This document shows positions 24,232 to 35,194 of a DNA stretch of 64,000 nt, piece after piece; within the stretch, counting starts at the first letter, position 1; each line of letters opens with the position of its first letter. The position numbers and the translations under genes are program-made. Origin of the DNA: Neoechinorhynchus agilis (Eukaryota; Acanthocephala); assembly GCA_051530055.1 (NCBI GenBank), contig CM121343.1:5456001-5520000 (forward strand). Reading direction: 5' to 3'. The notes beneath the pieces were generated by a model. The model did not search any database and was not told where the DNA came from. It worked only from the letters and a program-made list of their open reading frames with translations.

Positions 24232-26688
24232 ACCCCACATTACAACAAACAATGCATCGATCGTACATTTTTTTCATTAGTTTCCTTTGACAAGATTTTT
24301 CTCTCGATCGTCCTTAAATTTGAGGCGTTGTTCTCGATGCCAGACTTGAGATGCATAGATTAAGGTGAATTATTTCCCAGTTTTATGAAGACGTTATCGT
24401 GGACACTTGATTAAAAGATAAAAGGACTTTTAAGAGAAGTGTTAAGTACTATTGAGAATATGCATATTTATTTATATTTATCGTCTAAAGCGAAAAGATC
24501 GTCAACACAATTGAGACAGAACTAACGCTTAGTCACCTTACTGTTTTTTTTGTTAATCTCCCAGTAATTGATGCTAATTTAAGTGGTACTTTTATGAAGA
24601 TTACAGCGAAGCACTCGTCCTGATCTTACAAACACAATTTTGCGTTTTTCTCCGACACAATACTCCAAACGGTTATAAATATAGAATGCAAAATAGAAGT
24701 AACACACAGAGACTTGAGGATGCCTAGTACTGTCATTGCACTATATAACTCCGTTTCTTGGTGGTAAAAAATCGAATAGAGTAGCGGTTTCCACAATCGT
24801 TCTATTCCAGGCAGCAATAAATATTTTACCAAAATTGCCCTCTTTTATTGTACGATTCAGTTTTTCCGCAGTATTAAGACTATAGCCAGCTACGGAAACC
24901 GTCAGTCGAAAATAATGAGCAATACATTTAATGGTGCAACAATACAACCCACGCCTATTGTCCCTTCAACCATCCCGTCGAATGCCAGAGGAATATTCAA
25001 TATTGAAAATTCAGACAGGTTTGATGATACTATTGTATTCTTAAAAGAATATTTAAAAGGTAAGATTGTTTTAACGCAAAAATTTTCTCCTGTTTATATA
25101 TAAAAAAGAAGCTACCGAATTGCCGTTCCACTAAAACTAATTAACAAGCCATATAGTCGTTTCTAAAAAATTAACCTTAAGTTCTTTAGCACTTGTAGCA
25201 TCTACGTTCTAAATTTAATTAAGTCTTATTAAATCTCAACCAAGAAATTAAAAGGCAAAACATCAATTGTACTAGCCTTTGTGGTCGTTGGTCATTTTAT
25301 TGCAAAGATGGATTTTTAGAACTCATTTCAAAAAAGATAAGCCAGTACTTAGAAGTCTTAATTGAGTTTCCACCATCTTACATTTAGATTACTACGAATT
25401 TTCGACACTTCGTTCGCACATCCAAGCTCTTTTTATTCCATTGCCGGCAAAGCGGAAGCCATTGGCAGAAGTCTATTAAATGAACCGTGATTTCCTCGTG
25501 TGCACTTTCTTATTACGATACATCATAGTAATCTTCTTTATTCACGTTGGGTCGAAATAAGAATTAGATATTTGTACATACGATTTCGATGCCAAAATCA
25601 CGTTTTTTTTAATAAAGTGATGATTTCTTGAACGCAAAAATGAGTTCAAAAACATCCACGCACTGTTCTGGATCGTTCAAAACTGCCGTGCTGGTGTAAT
25701 GTCCGAAAGGACGGATGCAGCGTTTCCCTGCCCCTGTTGTACAGGTACCATTTTTCTCAATGCGCAAATTTATAAAAGGATTTATGTTGCACATATTTAG
25801 AAGGCAAGATTTCCCCATTTCTATATGATCATTATTATTGCAGCTTTTAGTGGTAGAATTTCCTCACCCATTAAGTGCGGAGATTCACTTTTCCACCACA
25901 AGGTTAAACCTGCCAAATGCAGCAGCTTTTAGGCTCTGCGTCTACTTTAATGCAATTAATACTTAATGTCACCACCCCTCGCAAAAGCAATTTTCAGCCT
26001 TCTTGTACCACTTTACACCAACTCAAGCGGTTTCATCTTCTTTACAACAAACTCCTTAGAAAGGTCAGTTTTTGTCATTAATGAGATGTAACTTTAATCT
26101 TAATTTTTCTAGCACCCCTAAAAAACGTATAACTAATAGAAATTCCTAGTTTTTTCAACTAGGGTGTAAAAAAGTGTATCTTTTAAATTCACGACCGTAG
26201 TGTGAACTAGAGATTGTTAAAGAGCTTGAGCCGCACACATTCAGTAATATCGGTCACACTATTCCGAGATTCTCTCCTTATGACTTTGAGAGGTGTTTTG
26301 TCTGCTGCTGCCGCCATATAAATGTGCTTACAGAATTCTTAAGACTGCGAGGCTAAATGTAATCGGTTGCCATCAAGCTACATCTAGACCCTGAAGCATA
26401 ATTTCTTTTAAATCGTTGCTTACTAATTTCTCTTACCTATCTCTAGAGCGCAGGGAAACCCATAAGTCTTCAAGGTTTCAGCACCTAAAATGGAGCACTA
26501 AGCATTGTGGAAAATTATGACAACGAACTGCTGCATTCCCGTTTTTAATGAAAGTTGTGGGCTTGATATTGCAAACGACGTGTCGTACCATTTAATGGAG
26601 AAAAGATCATTGAAGTTATTTTGTCAATTTTGTAGCCGATTCTGCTTCAATTAGTAAAAAGTGTTTAACAATACGCAATTTAGATCAG
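24232..26688. other. Spacer with a dispersed repeat and one possible exon
   Basis: 25611-25742 is a dispersed repeat that recurs at 42181-42302 in a RAD50 intron (shared AAACATCCACGC and AAGGACGGATGCAGCGTT). A plus-strand frame at 24915 starting MSNTFNGATIQPTP ends at a TTTAAAAG|GTAAGA donor near 25060 and may be a first exon of an unrecognised gene. Otherwise nothing is seen. Confidence 0.35.
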
Positions 26689-27690
26689 ATGTTCAACCAC
26701 ACAATTTATCGATCATCGCAATCTTCAACGCTTCTAATTAATCGACCATCTATTCTGCTTACCTTAAACAACTCAGTGACAAGCACAGAGTCCATTTTGT
26801 ATCCAGCCATAATGGCCGGAGGAACCCTGGGAAACGTCATCAGTGTAATCGTACTAAGAAAGTTGAACTCATGCTCAGTTTATATTTACCTGGCTGCTAT
26901 GTGCTTGTCGGATACGCTGATTATACTTCTTGGAACCATTAGGGATATGTTGGCTTTAAGGTACAGCATTGAAATTCGAGGAACGTGGATCTGCAGATTC
27001 CACGTTTTCGCCTTTTATACTTCGTGTTATATATCATCGTGGCTTCGAGTTGTATTAAACGTCGATCGCTTTGTCGCAGTTCAATTTCCGACGAAATTTA
27101 AGCTATGGTGTTCAGCGATAAACGCTAAACGCTACGTTGGCTTTATCGTCGCTTTTTTTGCCACAATCAACATCCACTTGTTCTACATCGTCGGCCACAA
27201 GTCCAACGACGCCGTCAATAATTTTGTTTATCGCCAATGCCGTCTACATCCAAACTACGGACGCTTTTTTTACATTTTTTATTCATGGATTGATTGCTTC
27301 TTGCAGACATTGATTCCTTTTATTATCATGATTGTTTGCTGCGTAAGAGTTATTTTATGCCTATGGAATCGAAAAATATCTACCGTATCGAAAAGATCAA
27401 ATGCGATCAGGGTCGGGTGCCTAATGATGATCGGAACGAGCTTTGTTTTTTTGTTATTTACCCTTCCAGTGACTGCTTATCTCATATACTACAACTCAAA
27501 CTTCGAAAACCTTGATGGCCCCACCAGAACTCAATGGTCCATGTTCAATCTTATGATGTATCTTATGTATTCATGTAATATGTTCACTTATTGTCTAACG
27601 AGCCGAGATTTCCGACATGCTTTTGTGGTCATTTGCGGAGGCAGAACGCCAGCGTTCAATGCAATCCGAGCTATTTCACTGAGTAAATAA
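26689..27690 (+). CDS. Rhodopsin-family G protein-coupled receptor, probable peptide receptor
   Basis: Single-exon seven-helix receptor of 333 aa at the cell surface. An N-terminal NHT and a NNS site lie before helix 1 (GGTLGNVISVIVL with the conserved GN). Helix 2 has LAAMCLSDTLIILLG (LAxxD). Cys in GTWICRFHVFAF can pair with Cys in YRQCRLHP. Helix 3 ends VVLNVDRFVAV, with VDRF in place of DRY. Helix 6 is VGCLMMIGTSFVFLLF and helix 7 ends SCNMFTYCLTSRDFR, a degenerate NPxxY like that of many invertebrate peptide receptors. The ligand cannot be named. The frame ends CTGAGTAAATAA, which also contains a GTAAAT donor; a possible alternative C-terminal exon lies at 27938 onward. Confidence 0.85.
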   Translation: MFNHTIYRSSQSSTLLINRPSILLTLNNSVTSTESILYPAIMAGGTLGNVISVIVLRKLNSCSVYIYLAAMCLSDTLIILLGTIRDMLALRYSIEIRGTWICRFHVFAFYTSCYISSWLRVVLNVDRFVAVQFPTKFKLWCSAINAKRYVGFIVAFFATINIHLFYIVGHKSNDAVNNFVYRQCRLHPNYGRFFYIFYSWIDCFLQTLIPFIIMIVCCVRVILCLWNRKISTVSKRSNAIRVGCLMMIGTSFVFLLFTLPVTAYLIYYNSNFENLDGPTRTQWSMFNLMMYLMYSCNMFTYCLTSRDFRHAFVVICGGRTPAFNAIRAISLSK

Positions 27691-28204
27691 AAACAACACT
27701 TGATCCATTTTAAGCAGCCGGATCAATCTGCTTTCACTGAAAATAAATCATTCATGTACAGAATAAGCTTGAACATTAAAATGAAATATCGATCAATCAT
27801 GAACAATGTCATAAGCACTCAAAAATAATTGGTTAATTTGTTCTCATTATAGGCAACTTTGAAGCAACTATAAAATCAACAAAATACCAAAAACTCGAAT
27901 ACAAATAAAAAGAAGATTTTAAAAATCATCCAATTGTAGCGCTTGTTCATCGTGACGCCCGAAAACGACGCCGCTTTTTTGTCGGGTCCAAGAGATCGCC
28001 AAATGAGCATGCTACTCTGGAAGGAAACCTCAGATGATTCTTACGACTACTCATCCCGGAACACCCTTCCAGCGACACATCTCACAAACCGAACTATTGT
28101 CGCCAACTGGCTAGGATTGAGAAACTCTAGGCGGAATCCACAAAGCTAAAAGCTCTTCGACAAAACTAACCATTCACAAACCAGACGAGCTAACGGCTCC
28201 AAAC
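27691..28204 (+). other. 3' flank of the GPCR with a possible alternative last exon
   Basis: After the acceptor CAATTGTAG at about 27928-27936, two frames are open. In phase with the GTAAAT donor at the GPCR end, the sequence reads a basic tail including HRDARKRRRFFVGSKRS and stops near 28033. A second frame (27943-28149) contains ENDAAFLSGPRDRQMSM and runs longer. Either could be an alternative receptor tail. This is inference only. Confidence 0.3.
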
Positions 28205-28345
28205 AGGAAGATACGATACTTCGCAACGAATTTGACGTCAGAGGCATATAAATTACCGTCATGATTCTTTCGGATGTAGATACGATATCCCGCAACGAAT
28301 TTGACGTCAGAGGCATATAAATTACCGTCATGATTCTTTCGGGTG
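28205..28345. repeat. Tandem duplication of about 64-70 bp
   Basis: GATACGATA..CGCAACGAATTTGACGTCAG..ACCGTCATGATTCTTTCGG occurs at 28210-28272 and again at 28279-28342. The end of the second copy runs into the dispersed segment shared with 35605-36020. Confidence 0.85.
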
Positions 28346-28660
28346 TTAAATTTAGTACGCGGTCAAGATTGCAAAAACGGATAACTTCAAAAATAATGCT
28401 TATTTTTTCAGTTTCTAATTTCAGAACGGAGCCAGAATCTGGACTCCTTTTTCGAATGCTGCCTGTCAATCCGTAACTGTTTTGTTCGGTACTGATTTTA
28501 ACAAGTGTCGGATTACTGATCTACGCGAGGTGATGAAAATGACAAGTTTGGGCATTTACGTTGTTCCTTTTTTCTGCAGTCGAGATATCCTTCTTGACTG
28601 CACAGTGATCGGATAACGAGGATTTGAGCTCCAAAGCATTGATTTGTTGTAAATTGGGTC
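28333..28660 (+). repeat. Dispersed segment shared with 35605-36020
   Basis: Contains GGGTGTTAAATTTAGTACG, GGACTCCTTTTTCGAATGCT and TGATCGGATAACGAGGATTT in the same order as at 35605-36020. The copies differ by several indels, including a missing block of about 55 bp after GATGAAAATG. No coding potential is supported. It abuts the RAD50/GATA duplication block. Confidence 0.85.
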
Positions 28661-28664
28661 AGCC

Positions 28665-28786
28665 AATCCGACATCAAAATCCGCCACAATATTGGTACGA
28701 TCTCGAATACCAAACGATCAAAAAGAAATTCAAAATCAGGACGAAGACCAAATGACCGAGGCGGTTCAACCATAGATGGACGTAGT
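28665..28786 (+). pseudogene. Third, diverged 5' fragment of the GATA-like gene
   Basis: AATCCGACATCAAAATCCGC through GGTTCAACCATAGATGGAC matches the first about 150 bp of the GATA-like gene (29715 and 43843), with many substitutions and an internal deletion of about 35 bp. It is cut at the GGA of the ..STIDG codons and joined directly to the RAD50 tail at about 28787. It marks an older duplication junction. Confidence 0.8.
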
Positions 28787-29140
28787 GTATCATTATTATT
28801 CGATTAGCCTTGGCAGAAGCCTTTGGTACTGATTGTGGCATTATTGCTTTGGACGAACCGACTACGAATCTCGATCGTGAAAATATCGAAAGCCTTGCTT
28901 GCTCCTTAATTGAGTAAGTCTCTTCGGACAAACTTATAGCGCTTATTTACACGCTCTCTATCTAGTCTCGTTGAGTGTCGACGAGCTCAGAAAAACTTCC
29001 AACTTATAATCATAACTCATGATGAAGATTTTGTCCAGATTCTGGGAAGATCGCAGTACGTCGAGGAATTTTATCGGATTCAGAAAAGTTGCAAAAACAC
29101 GTCAACCATTCACCGATGCACTGTCGAACAACTCTATTGA
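28787..29140 (+). pseudogene. RAD50 3' fragment (duplicate of exons 10-11)
   Basis: Nearly identical to 42914-43267 (offset 14127). It includes the Walker B region [13 protein letters not shown], the last intron and the exon with [20 protein letters not shown], ending at TGA 29138-29140. It lacks everything upstream, so it cannot make a RAD50. Only a 3-bp insertion (ATT) and one or two substitutions near the left edge were noticed. Confidence 0.95.
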
Positions 29141-29714
29141 CTGCGTGTTCCTTGTTGAGGGGAAAATACAGAAAATCTTAACCAATGCCGCGTGTAATCA
29201 GTCGTTGCGATTATTCCTCCCGTCTTTTTGCATAAACAATGGAAAAGGCATTTTGCTTAAAACTCATGATTTTAATCTCATTGATTGTTTGAACAATCCG
29301 TGTCGTGACTGTGGTTCTGCGTTTTTTAAGTGAAGAAAAATCAAAGTGTTTCACAGGAACCGAGATTTAAGGAAGCAAAGCTCAAGACCCAAAGGTAAAT
29401 GGGTCCTACTCTCGGTTTGTAGTTCCTTTTTTGAAGTCTGGCAAGCCGGTAACTTTTCAGTATCTATCTGTGTGGCCTTTTTCACGGCAGATAAGAAATA
29501 TTTAGCATTTGCTACTTGGCGTTCTATGTCCGATAGCTGATTTTTAAATTTCTCAAGAGAATTCTCGTCAATCGACTGCTTTATCTTGACCCCTTTCTAA
29601 AATCTTCACAACTAACTTCTAAAACACTCAATGTTTACTTTATCGATTTTTTAAACGCTTAATGGTTAAAGTTGCAAATTTATTATGCCATCATAGCTAA
29701 ACTTTGGAGCTCGT

Positions 29715-31430
29715 ATGAATCCGATATCAAAATCCGCCACAAGATTGATACGATTTCGAATACTAAATGATGAAAAAGAAAATTTATGCAACAATCCTGA
29801 AGACTTGTCCAAGTTAAAATCAGGACGAAGACCAAATGACCGAGGCGGTTCAACCATAGATGGACTTAGCGTATTAAATGGACTTTCTTCGTCCTCTAGA
29901 CGAGTAGATATCAACCAACGGCATGACAATGCCTCAACCGCTGGAGGCACATCTTACGGCGGAAATCCACCACTCGACCTCTCCCGAATCGCTGGCTTCA
30001 ACCACAATGACATGACCGCTGCTCAATTATGCGCGACTTTTCTTATTCAAAATCAGCACAATAGCGCCAATGCACCGATTTCGATGCCATTCAACCGAAT
30101 GGAGACGGCTGTGGCGGCCGGATTGGATCAAAATCAACAGAACGCTCTACGGAACAATCCACTGGCATTTGCTAGTCTTCAATCGCATCATATTTCACCA
30201 ATGAGAAGAAGTGAACGGTCTCTTAGAGATATAATGCAGTTCATTCTTCAGAATGCCGATGCCGTGTCGACGATCGGGCCACAACTCGGCATGGTAGCAC
30301 CGAACGTTGTGAACAATAACCACGCTGCGGTCATCGGACTTGAGATCGTGAATGAATTCCTCGCGGCACAGGATCAACCGCCGCATATCTATCGTCCACG
30401 TCAACATTCAACTCGTGTACCTCTACAATGCCCACAATGTCAGACTTTCATAACTCCTATGTGGTTCCCATTCAACGGCTCGTACTTATGTACGTCTTGC
30501 GCACATTCCGTCTTATGGTCGGTCGTTGAACCAACCCTCAACATTCTGACTCAGCGATTCATGGACACCAATGATGATGATGGCAATTCACAGCCCCGGA
30601 CCCCTCCATCGCAAGAGTCGCATATCAACCAGTCTGTAAACTATACCGCTCCTCCCATTCCGACTAGTGACCAAATTCGCGCACTTCGGAGGCAAACACT
30701 TACGGATCATCCTTCGCAGATTCCTGGTATTCTTCAGTTGAATGCTGTTCCACAAAATCATCAACTCTCATCGGTGATCGCCGCACTGACTGCAACATTT
30801 GAGTCCACTGTAATTGCAAATATCAACAATCCGATCACTCAACAAATTCAGCGGCAATCGAATATCTCAACACCCGCGGCAACAATGCCGCCTACATCAG
30901 TTGCTTCGACCAATCTCAGGAATAGTCCTCAGAATGTTAATGGAGAAATCAATCCTCCAATGTTGCACGCCAACCAAATTGGCCCTCAAAATTTACATTC
31001 CTTGCTATCTCACCTCCTAAGCTACCTAAATCCACTAATGCGTCAACATTTGGAAAGCGGCACTAACGCTCCCGTTAATACGACCAATGAACTGCCGGCA
31101 AACAGTACGACTGCCTTAGCTACGGCGGCGGCTGCTGCTGCCATGATTGGTCAGCAACACATACAGAATTTGATCACTAACATTAATTCGACCAACAACA
31201 GGAGAAATGCCACGATCGCCGCTGCCGCCGCAGTTGGAGATGAGCAAGCTGCTCCTATCACCGCTGGATCACAAGGTAGCAATGCAGCCAACCCGGGAAA
31301 TCTGCCCGTTGTCGTGATAAATGGGACATCGGGTACATTTAACACCACTGAAGCTACTAATCGTTCTGGAAATTGTAGACAACGAGTAGCTATCTCTAGA
31401 CACCGTGAGTCGAGGCGAGGAAGGTCTTGA
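29715..31430 (+). CDS. GATA-like zinc-finger protein, duplicated copy
   Basis: 571 aa in one exon, with the finger CPQCQTFITPMWFPFNGSYL followed by CTSC: C-x2-C-x16-C-x2-C with the TPxW and LCxxC signatures of GATA fingers, one residue shorter than the usual loop and without the basic tail. The rest is rich in Asn, Gln, Thr and Ala, with Ala runs near the C-terminus, as in transcriptional regulators. It is almost identical to 43843-45543 (only a few differences such as M/T, A/S, S/T and KLKS/NSKS) up to NCRQRV. There the duplication ends and this copy continues into unrelated sequence, giving a basic tail AISRHRESRRGRS. It is probably the younger copy. Whether it is expressed is unknown. Confidence 0.65.
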   Translation: MNPISKSATRLIRFRILNDEKENLCNNPEDLSKLKSGRRPNDRGGSTIDGLSVLNGLSSSSRRVDINQRHDNASTAGGTSYGGNPPLDLSRIAGFNHNDMTAAQLCATFLIQNQHNSANAPISMPFNRMETAVAAGLDQNQQNALRNNPLAFASLQSHHISPMRRSERSLRDIMQFILQNADAVSTIGPQLGMVAPNVVNNNHAAVIGLEIVNEFLAAQDQPPHIYRPRQHSTRVPLQCPQCQTFITPMWFPFNGSYLCTSCAHSVLWSVVEPTLNILTQRFMDTNDDDGNSQPRTPPSQESHINQSVNYTAPPIPTSDQIRALRRQTLTDHPSQIPGILQLNAVPQNHQLSSVIAALTATFESTVIANINNPITQQIQRQSNISTPAATMPPTSVASTNLRNSPQNVNGEINPPMLHANQIGPQNLHSLLSHLLSYLNPLMRQHLESGTNAPVNTTNELPANSTTALATAAAAAAMIGQQHIQNLITNINSTNNRRNATIAAAAAVGDEQAAPITAGSQGSNAANPGNLPVVVINGTSGTFNTTEATNRSGNCRQRVAISRHRESRRGRS

Positions 31431-31658
31431 CTTCCTTTTTGGACGGAGTGTGTTCCTTCTTCAAAAGTCGATTTTTGTTTTACTGAGTAAATCTGCTACT
31501 TTTACGTGAACAACCAAACTTTATGAGCTACTTTGAACACTATTGATTTTAGTCCAATAAGCCACTTCAATTAATATGCTGGCTCGATTTTACTGCTTTC
31601 TTCGCTTTTACTTTTCATGAAACAAACGCCCTCAACTAGATTACGAGGTATTTTTTAA

Positions 31659-31922
31659 ATGTGGCTCAGTGGACTAATGCTCTTGATCTATGTTTGTTGG
31701 GTCAACTGGTTCGAATCCGTTACCACCGATGACGCACAACCAAAGGGGACGAAGTACCTCGTTGAAGCGAGGAAACTCACTGAGTCCCGCCTCTTCGGGA
31801 GGTATCTGAAAATCCGGAGGAATGTATAAACTTTTAGAGGTGGTCAAGTGAACTAATGCTCTTGATCCAAGTTTGTTGGGTCATCGTGTCCGAATCCACG
31901 ATCGCCGATGACACGCTGCGTG
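31659..31922 (+). mobile_element. SINE-A: one full copy and one partial copy in tandem
   Basis: The first copy (31659-31830) has an A-box-like GTGGCTCAGTGGACTAATGC at 31661 and a B box GGTTCGAATCC at 31708, the internal promoter spacing of a tRNA-derived SINE. The head resembles a type II (Leu/Ser-like) tRNA. The body contains CACAACCAAAGGGGACGAAG and a CCTCTTCGGGAGG hairpin. The second copy (31836-31922) repeats only the tRNA-like head, GAGGTGGTCAAGTGAACTAA, with a damaged B box. Confidence 0.8.
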
Positions 31923-32065
31923 CTTAAAACTCATGATTTTAACATCGTTGATTTTTTAAAACAATCCGTGCCGCGAATGTTGTTCTGCGTTTTTTAAGTG
32001 AAAAATCAAACAAGTGTTTCACAGGAACCGAGATTTAAGGAAGCAAAGTCCTACTCTCGGTGTGT
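31923..32065 (+). repeat. Third copy of part of the RAD50-GATA intergenic sequence
   Basis: GCTTAAAACTCATGATTTTA through TTTCACAGGAACCGAGATTT to GGAAGCAAAG matches 29257-29405 and 43384-43532, with more substitutions than those two have with each other. It is a diverged remnant of an earlier duplication. Confidence 0.85.
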
Positions 32066-32599
32066 ATATTTTTTCAATATCTTATCGCACATTTGAAGCA
32101 GCAATCTCACGAACCTTATTCTCCATAATCAATTTTGTACCTGTAAAGTCATCTAATGGGTTTCAGACTACCAGTTCTATTCTCGTTGGTTGCTCTGAAG
32201 TCATGCGGATTCCTGAATGAAGACCGATCTTTATAGGTAAATTATTTCCTTCTATGCCGTTCTTTTGGGGGAGAGGAATAATAACCAATAGTACGCCAAT
32301 ACACTTCTAATCATTCACAGACTGAATCGACCATTAACCGAGCGGCGATCCTTCTCATAAAGGCGATCTTCACCGCTTTGCTCGAATCCGACGCCTCTCA
32401 CGTTCTGCAATGCATCTCATGGTTGATTCCTCAAAAAGGGCTTCCTACTACATTGAGTAGTGCATATCATTTTTCAAGTTTTTACTGGCAAGCCGGTATT
32501 GTTTTTATCATCATTAAATTTTAGTTTATCCCTTCTTGTCCGGCTTATTTTTTAGGCACAAAGCCAAACCAATTGCATCAGCGAAGTGATATAACCACA

Positions 32600-32812
32600 G
32601 TCTCTAATGCACGGTTAAGAGTTTGTACATCTCTCCAGATCCTCAGATACCTCCAGGAGGCGGGACTCATCAGTGAGTTTTCTCCCTTCAGCGGTATTTC
32701 GTCCCCTTTGGCTGCGCGTCGTTGGTGGTAACGGATTCGAATTACTTGACCCCTAACCGGGATCACGGGCATTAGTCCACTTGACCACCTCGACACAACT
32801 ACGAAATGTCAA
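32600..32812 (-). mobile_element. SINE-A copy (minus strand)
   Basis: Read on the minus strand it begins CGTAGTTGTGTCGAGGTGGT, CAAGTGGACTAATGC, has a B-box-like AATTCGAATCC, then CAGCCAAAGGGGACGAAATA, CTCACTGATGAGTCCCGCCT and ends near GAGATGTACAAACTC. It is the most complete copy for the 5' end. It sits about 110 bp upstream of the SYAP1-like start codon. Confidence 0.8.
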
Positions 32813-32918
32813 ACTCAGCCGCATATCAATGAACACAAACCACGAAAGAATGCAAACTTTACCTCCAGGACGTCACGCGAGCGGTTTTTTGACACGTTTT
32901 CGTAGTTTTGAGAGACAA

Positions 32919-33678
32919 ATGACCGATTTCTTCAAAGATATAAAGTCTAAAGTCAATCAAATCGGCCGTGAAGGATTCCAGCGAGGTATCGTGGGATTCT
33001 TCTCATTATTTTAGCTGACAGTTTTCGTTGTTCAGTTGCCTCTTCGTTAAATGAATTCGTTACAGTAATGAACGAATCAGCAACCTCATTGCGGAGTTCC
33101 TTGTTCGACGATTCTGTTGGTTCCAATTCAGAAGCGATTATCATGGGTGCAGAAGATGACCAGCGGCGTATAAGCGCGGCATTATGGGATTGCACTCCAG
33201 ATCAAAATCGAACAAAAGAATTGATATCCGCTCTTTTTGAGGTTATCTTTTCTCCGTGGGTGAATTTTGAACGTACCGTTTTTTCAGGACGAATCGACAT
33301 TTACGACCGAGGCTCCCTTATCGTTTCAATTCGAATTGGATAATAATTATCAACTTGCTGATCGTTTCTTAAAAGAAAGTCCACAATTGTCGCTACAGCG
33401 TTTTAATTTAGTTCCACGGAGGTATCTTAAGGCAATTTGGCACTAAGACATTAAAAAATAGATTATCAGAGGAGGCATTTTGGCGAAACTTGTTTTATCG
33501 AATTTCACTCCTGACTCGATCAAGTGATTCCATCAATGCCAACGACGTGTCCGCTGACACCACCAATGAAATCAGATCCGTCGATATCACACGTGACGAT
33601 TATGATACTATTGATGAGGAACTGAATTATTTGATGTCGACCAATGTAGATGAGGACGATCAAAACATCAAAAAATAG
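32919..33678 (+). CDS. SYAP1: SYAP1-like BSD-domain protein (4 exons)
   Basis: Exons 32919-32985, 33015-33241, 33288-33421 and 33462-33678; introns of 29, 46 and 40 nt, all GT..AG with matching phase. The product is about 214 aa. It starts MTDFFKDIKSKVNQIG, has a central region ending FQFELDNNYQLADRFLKESP then LSLQRFNLVPR, and the BSD signature LSEEAFWRNLFYRISLL (the FW..xxxFYR motif). The order and spacing follow synapse-associated protein 1 (FDFD.., LVPK.., FWRNYFYRVSL), an adaptor linked to Akt/mTORC2 signalling in other animals. An acidic C-terminus follows. Retaining the first intron would stop translation at its own TAG. It lies between the two RAD50/GATA blocks. Confidence 0.88.
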
Positions 33679-33999
33679 GATTTGTGACTTTTTGTTTCAT
33701 TCATAGGTAGAGTTTTGGTGAATTCAAATATTTATTGCATCGTCTCTCATTTGCCACATATTAATAGCGGTCTGTGTAGACCGGACTGCGACATTCAAAA
33801 CGCCCTCCCAACAATAAATTGACCTGACATTTTAGAACTTCGAGACTTTGCAATAGGTTTATTTCCAAGGTTTTTATTGTTGAAAAGCAAATTACGTGGG
33901 ATCTTTTCGAGCGTTTGGACTTGTGCGTGGGGACAACTGAGATTCCTTAATTCCGCTGCTAGTGGTGTTTACCAAATTGAGAGACGAACACCAGAATAA

Positions 34000-34800
34000 C
34001 TTTTCTATTTACTTATTATGAGAGAATTTACGCTCCTGCCCTCGGATCGCCAGTGCTGCACCGCGGTACCAAACCGACCCGAGCGTCTCGACGTGGTCTT
34101 TTTGCGATCTTCTGCGGTGGATGCTGCTCCCCCCCCCGGTTTGACAGCAGTAAATTTTATGTTGCTGGCTGCGAATGGCGTCTTCTCGCCACGAAAATAC
34201 TGTAACACCGTCCGGTCTACGGCTATCGAGTCGGAAAACATTGCTTGGCTCTAAAATGTTGGACGCATTCACCAGTATTCAGGGCCGCCTGATTGCCAGC
34301 AGACGAGACAACGGCATCCCGATGGTTCCACGATCGCTCCGCAACGGCAGCGATGGGACGTGCACACTGCGATCCTTACTGTCGAAGAGAAGGTTACTCA
34401 CAGAAGCGATTGGGATAGAGTTGAGCCAAGCACCCGATTCTCTAGTAGAGACTGCCGCCAATCGATTTCGGTTCACCAGGTCACGAGAATATGAAATTAA
34501 AGAGTTATGAATTTTCGCTATCAGGGGTGAGTCCCAAACTGATTGTTGGCGACTTTTGACGAGGACCTGCTCGCTGCCTGAATCTCTACACCAAAAATTA
34601 AGAGCATCCATGAAATCTTCATCCAAAGCGTAATTCTCGCCAAGAACGGATTGAACTATTTTGCGGCTTGCTTCATACGGTCCCAAATAATTCGGCAGAG
34701 AAATATCGGCTGCTTTTCGTATACCCAAACCGCCGGACGACACAGGCAAAGACGCTTGACGCCAGGCCTCGTCCGGCAGCTGAGTATGAATATCCATTTG
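34000..34800 (-). mobile_element. Degenerate C-terminal fragment of a retroelement polyprotein
   Basis: The minus-strand frame 34797-34279 has EAWRQASLPVSSGGLGIRKA, then SGAWLNSIPIAS. A following frame (34272-34009) has LEPSNVF and RRPDGVTVFSW. This order (ASLPV..GGLGIR, AWL..IP, EPSNL..KRPDG..W) is what I know from the end of non-LTR-type pol proteins common in invertebrates, where the RPDG part resembles a PD-(D/E)XK-like endonuclease region. There are frame breaks and no reverse transcriptase region, so it is a dead fragment. A second fragment lies at 58071-58546. Confidence 0.65.
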
Positions 34801-35194
34801 GATGATTCGAGAAATAAATAAAGGGTGTGCGTCGAGATTACAAAGAAGAGAATTGTAGATACAAACAAGGGTATCCTTACACGCAAAGCCAGGCAGGAAA
34901 CCGAATGGATTAACTTTTTCGATTGAAGATTGACAGAAGGTGTGCTTTAAAGCAAGTGCGATTTACAAGACTACACAAAGATTCATCCCAGATCAGTGAT
35001 TTTTAATATAATTCTGTACTTAATACTTTTTTAATGGGTATCCTAGTAAACCTTGACCTAACATCGGCCGTGTCCAGTTGACGGATTTGATTTTATATTT
35101 TGAAAATCATAGGCTGACGCTACTGTGGTGATTTTTAGCAAAAGAGGGTTTTAACAAGCTTCAAAGCAGGCTAACCAGTCAACCGCACGCATGA
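34801..35194. other. Spacer, nothing recognised
   Basis: AT-rich sequence between retroelement fragments. No feature could be supported. Confidence 0.3.

Noticed and set aside
27943-28149. A separate small gene after the GPCR
   Set aside because: No own start context; more likely an alternative receptor exon or chance, so listed only as flank.
29666-29950. Minus-strand frames in both GATA-like copies
   Set aside because: Present in both copies only because the DNA is duplicated; the plus strand has the long finger-encoding frame.
32953-33195. Minus-strand frame overlapping the SYAP1-like gene
   Set aside because: Shadow of the plus-strand coding exons, which have consistent splicing and a BSD motif.
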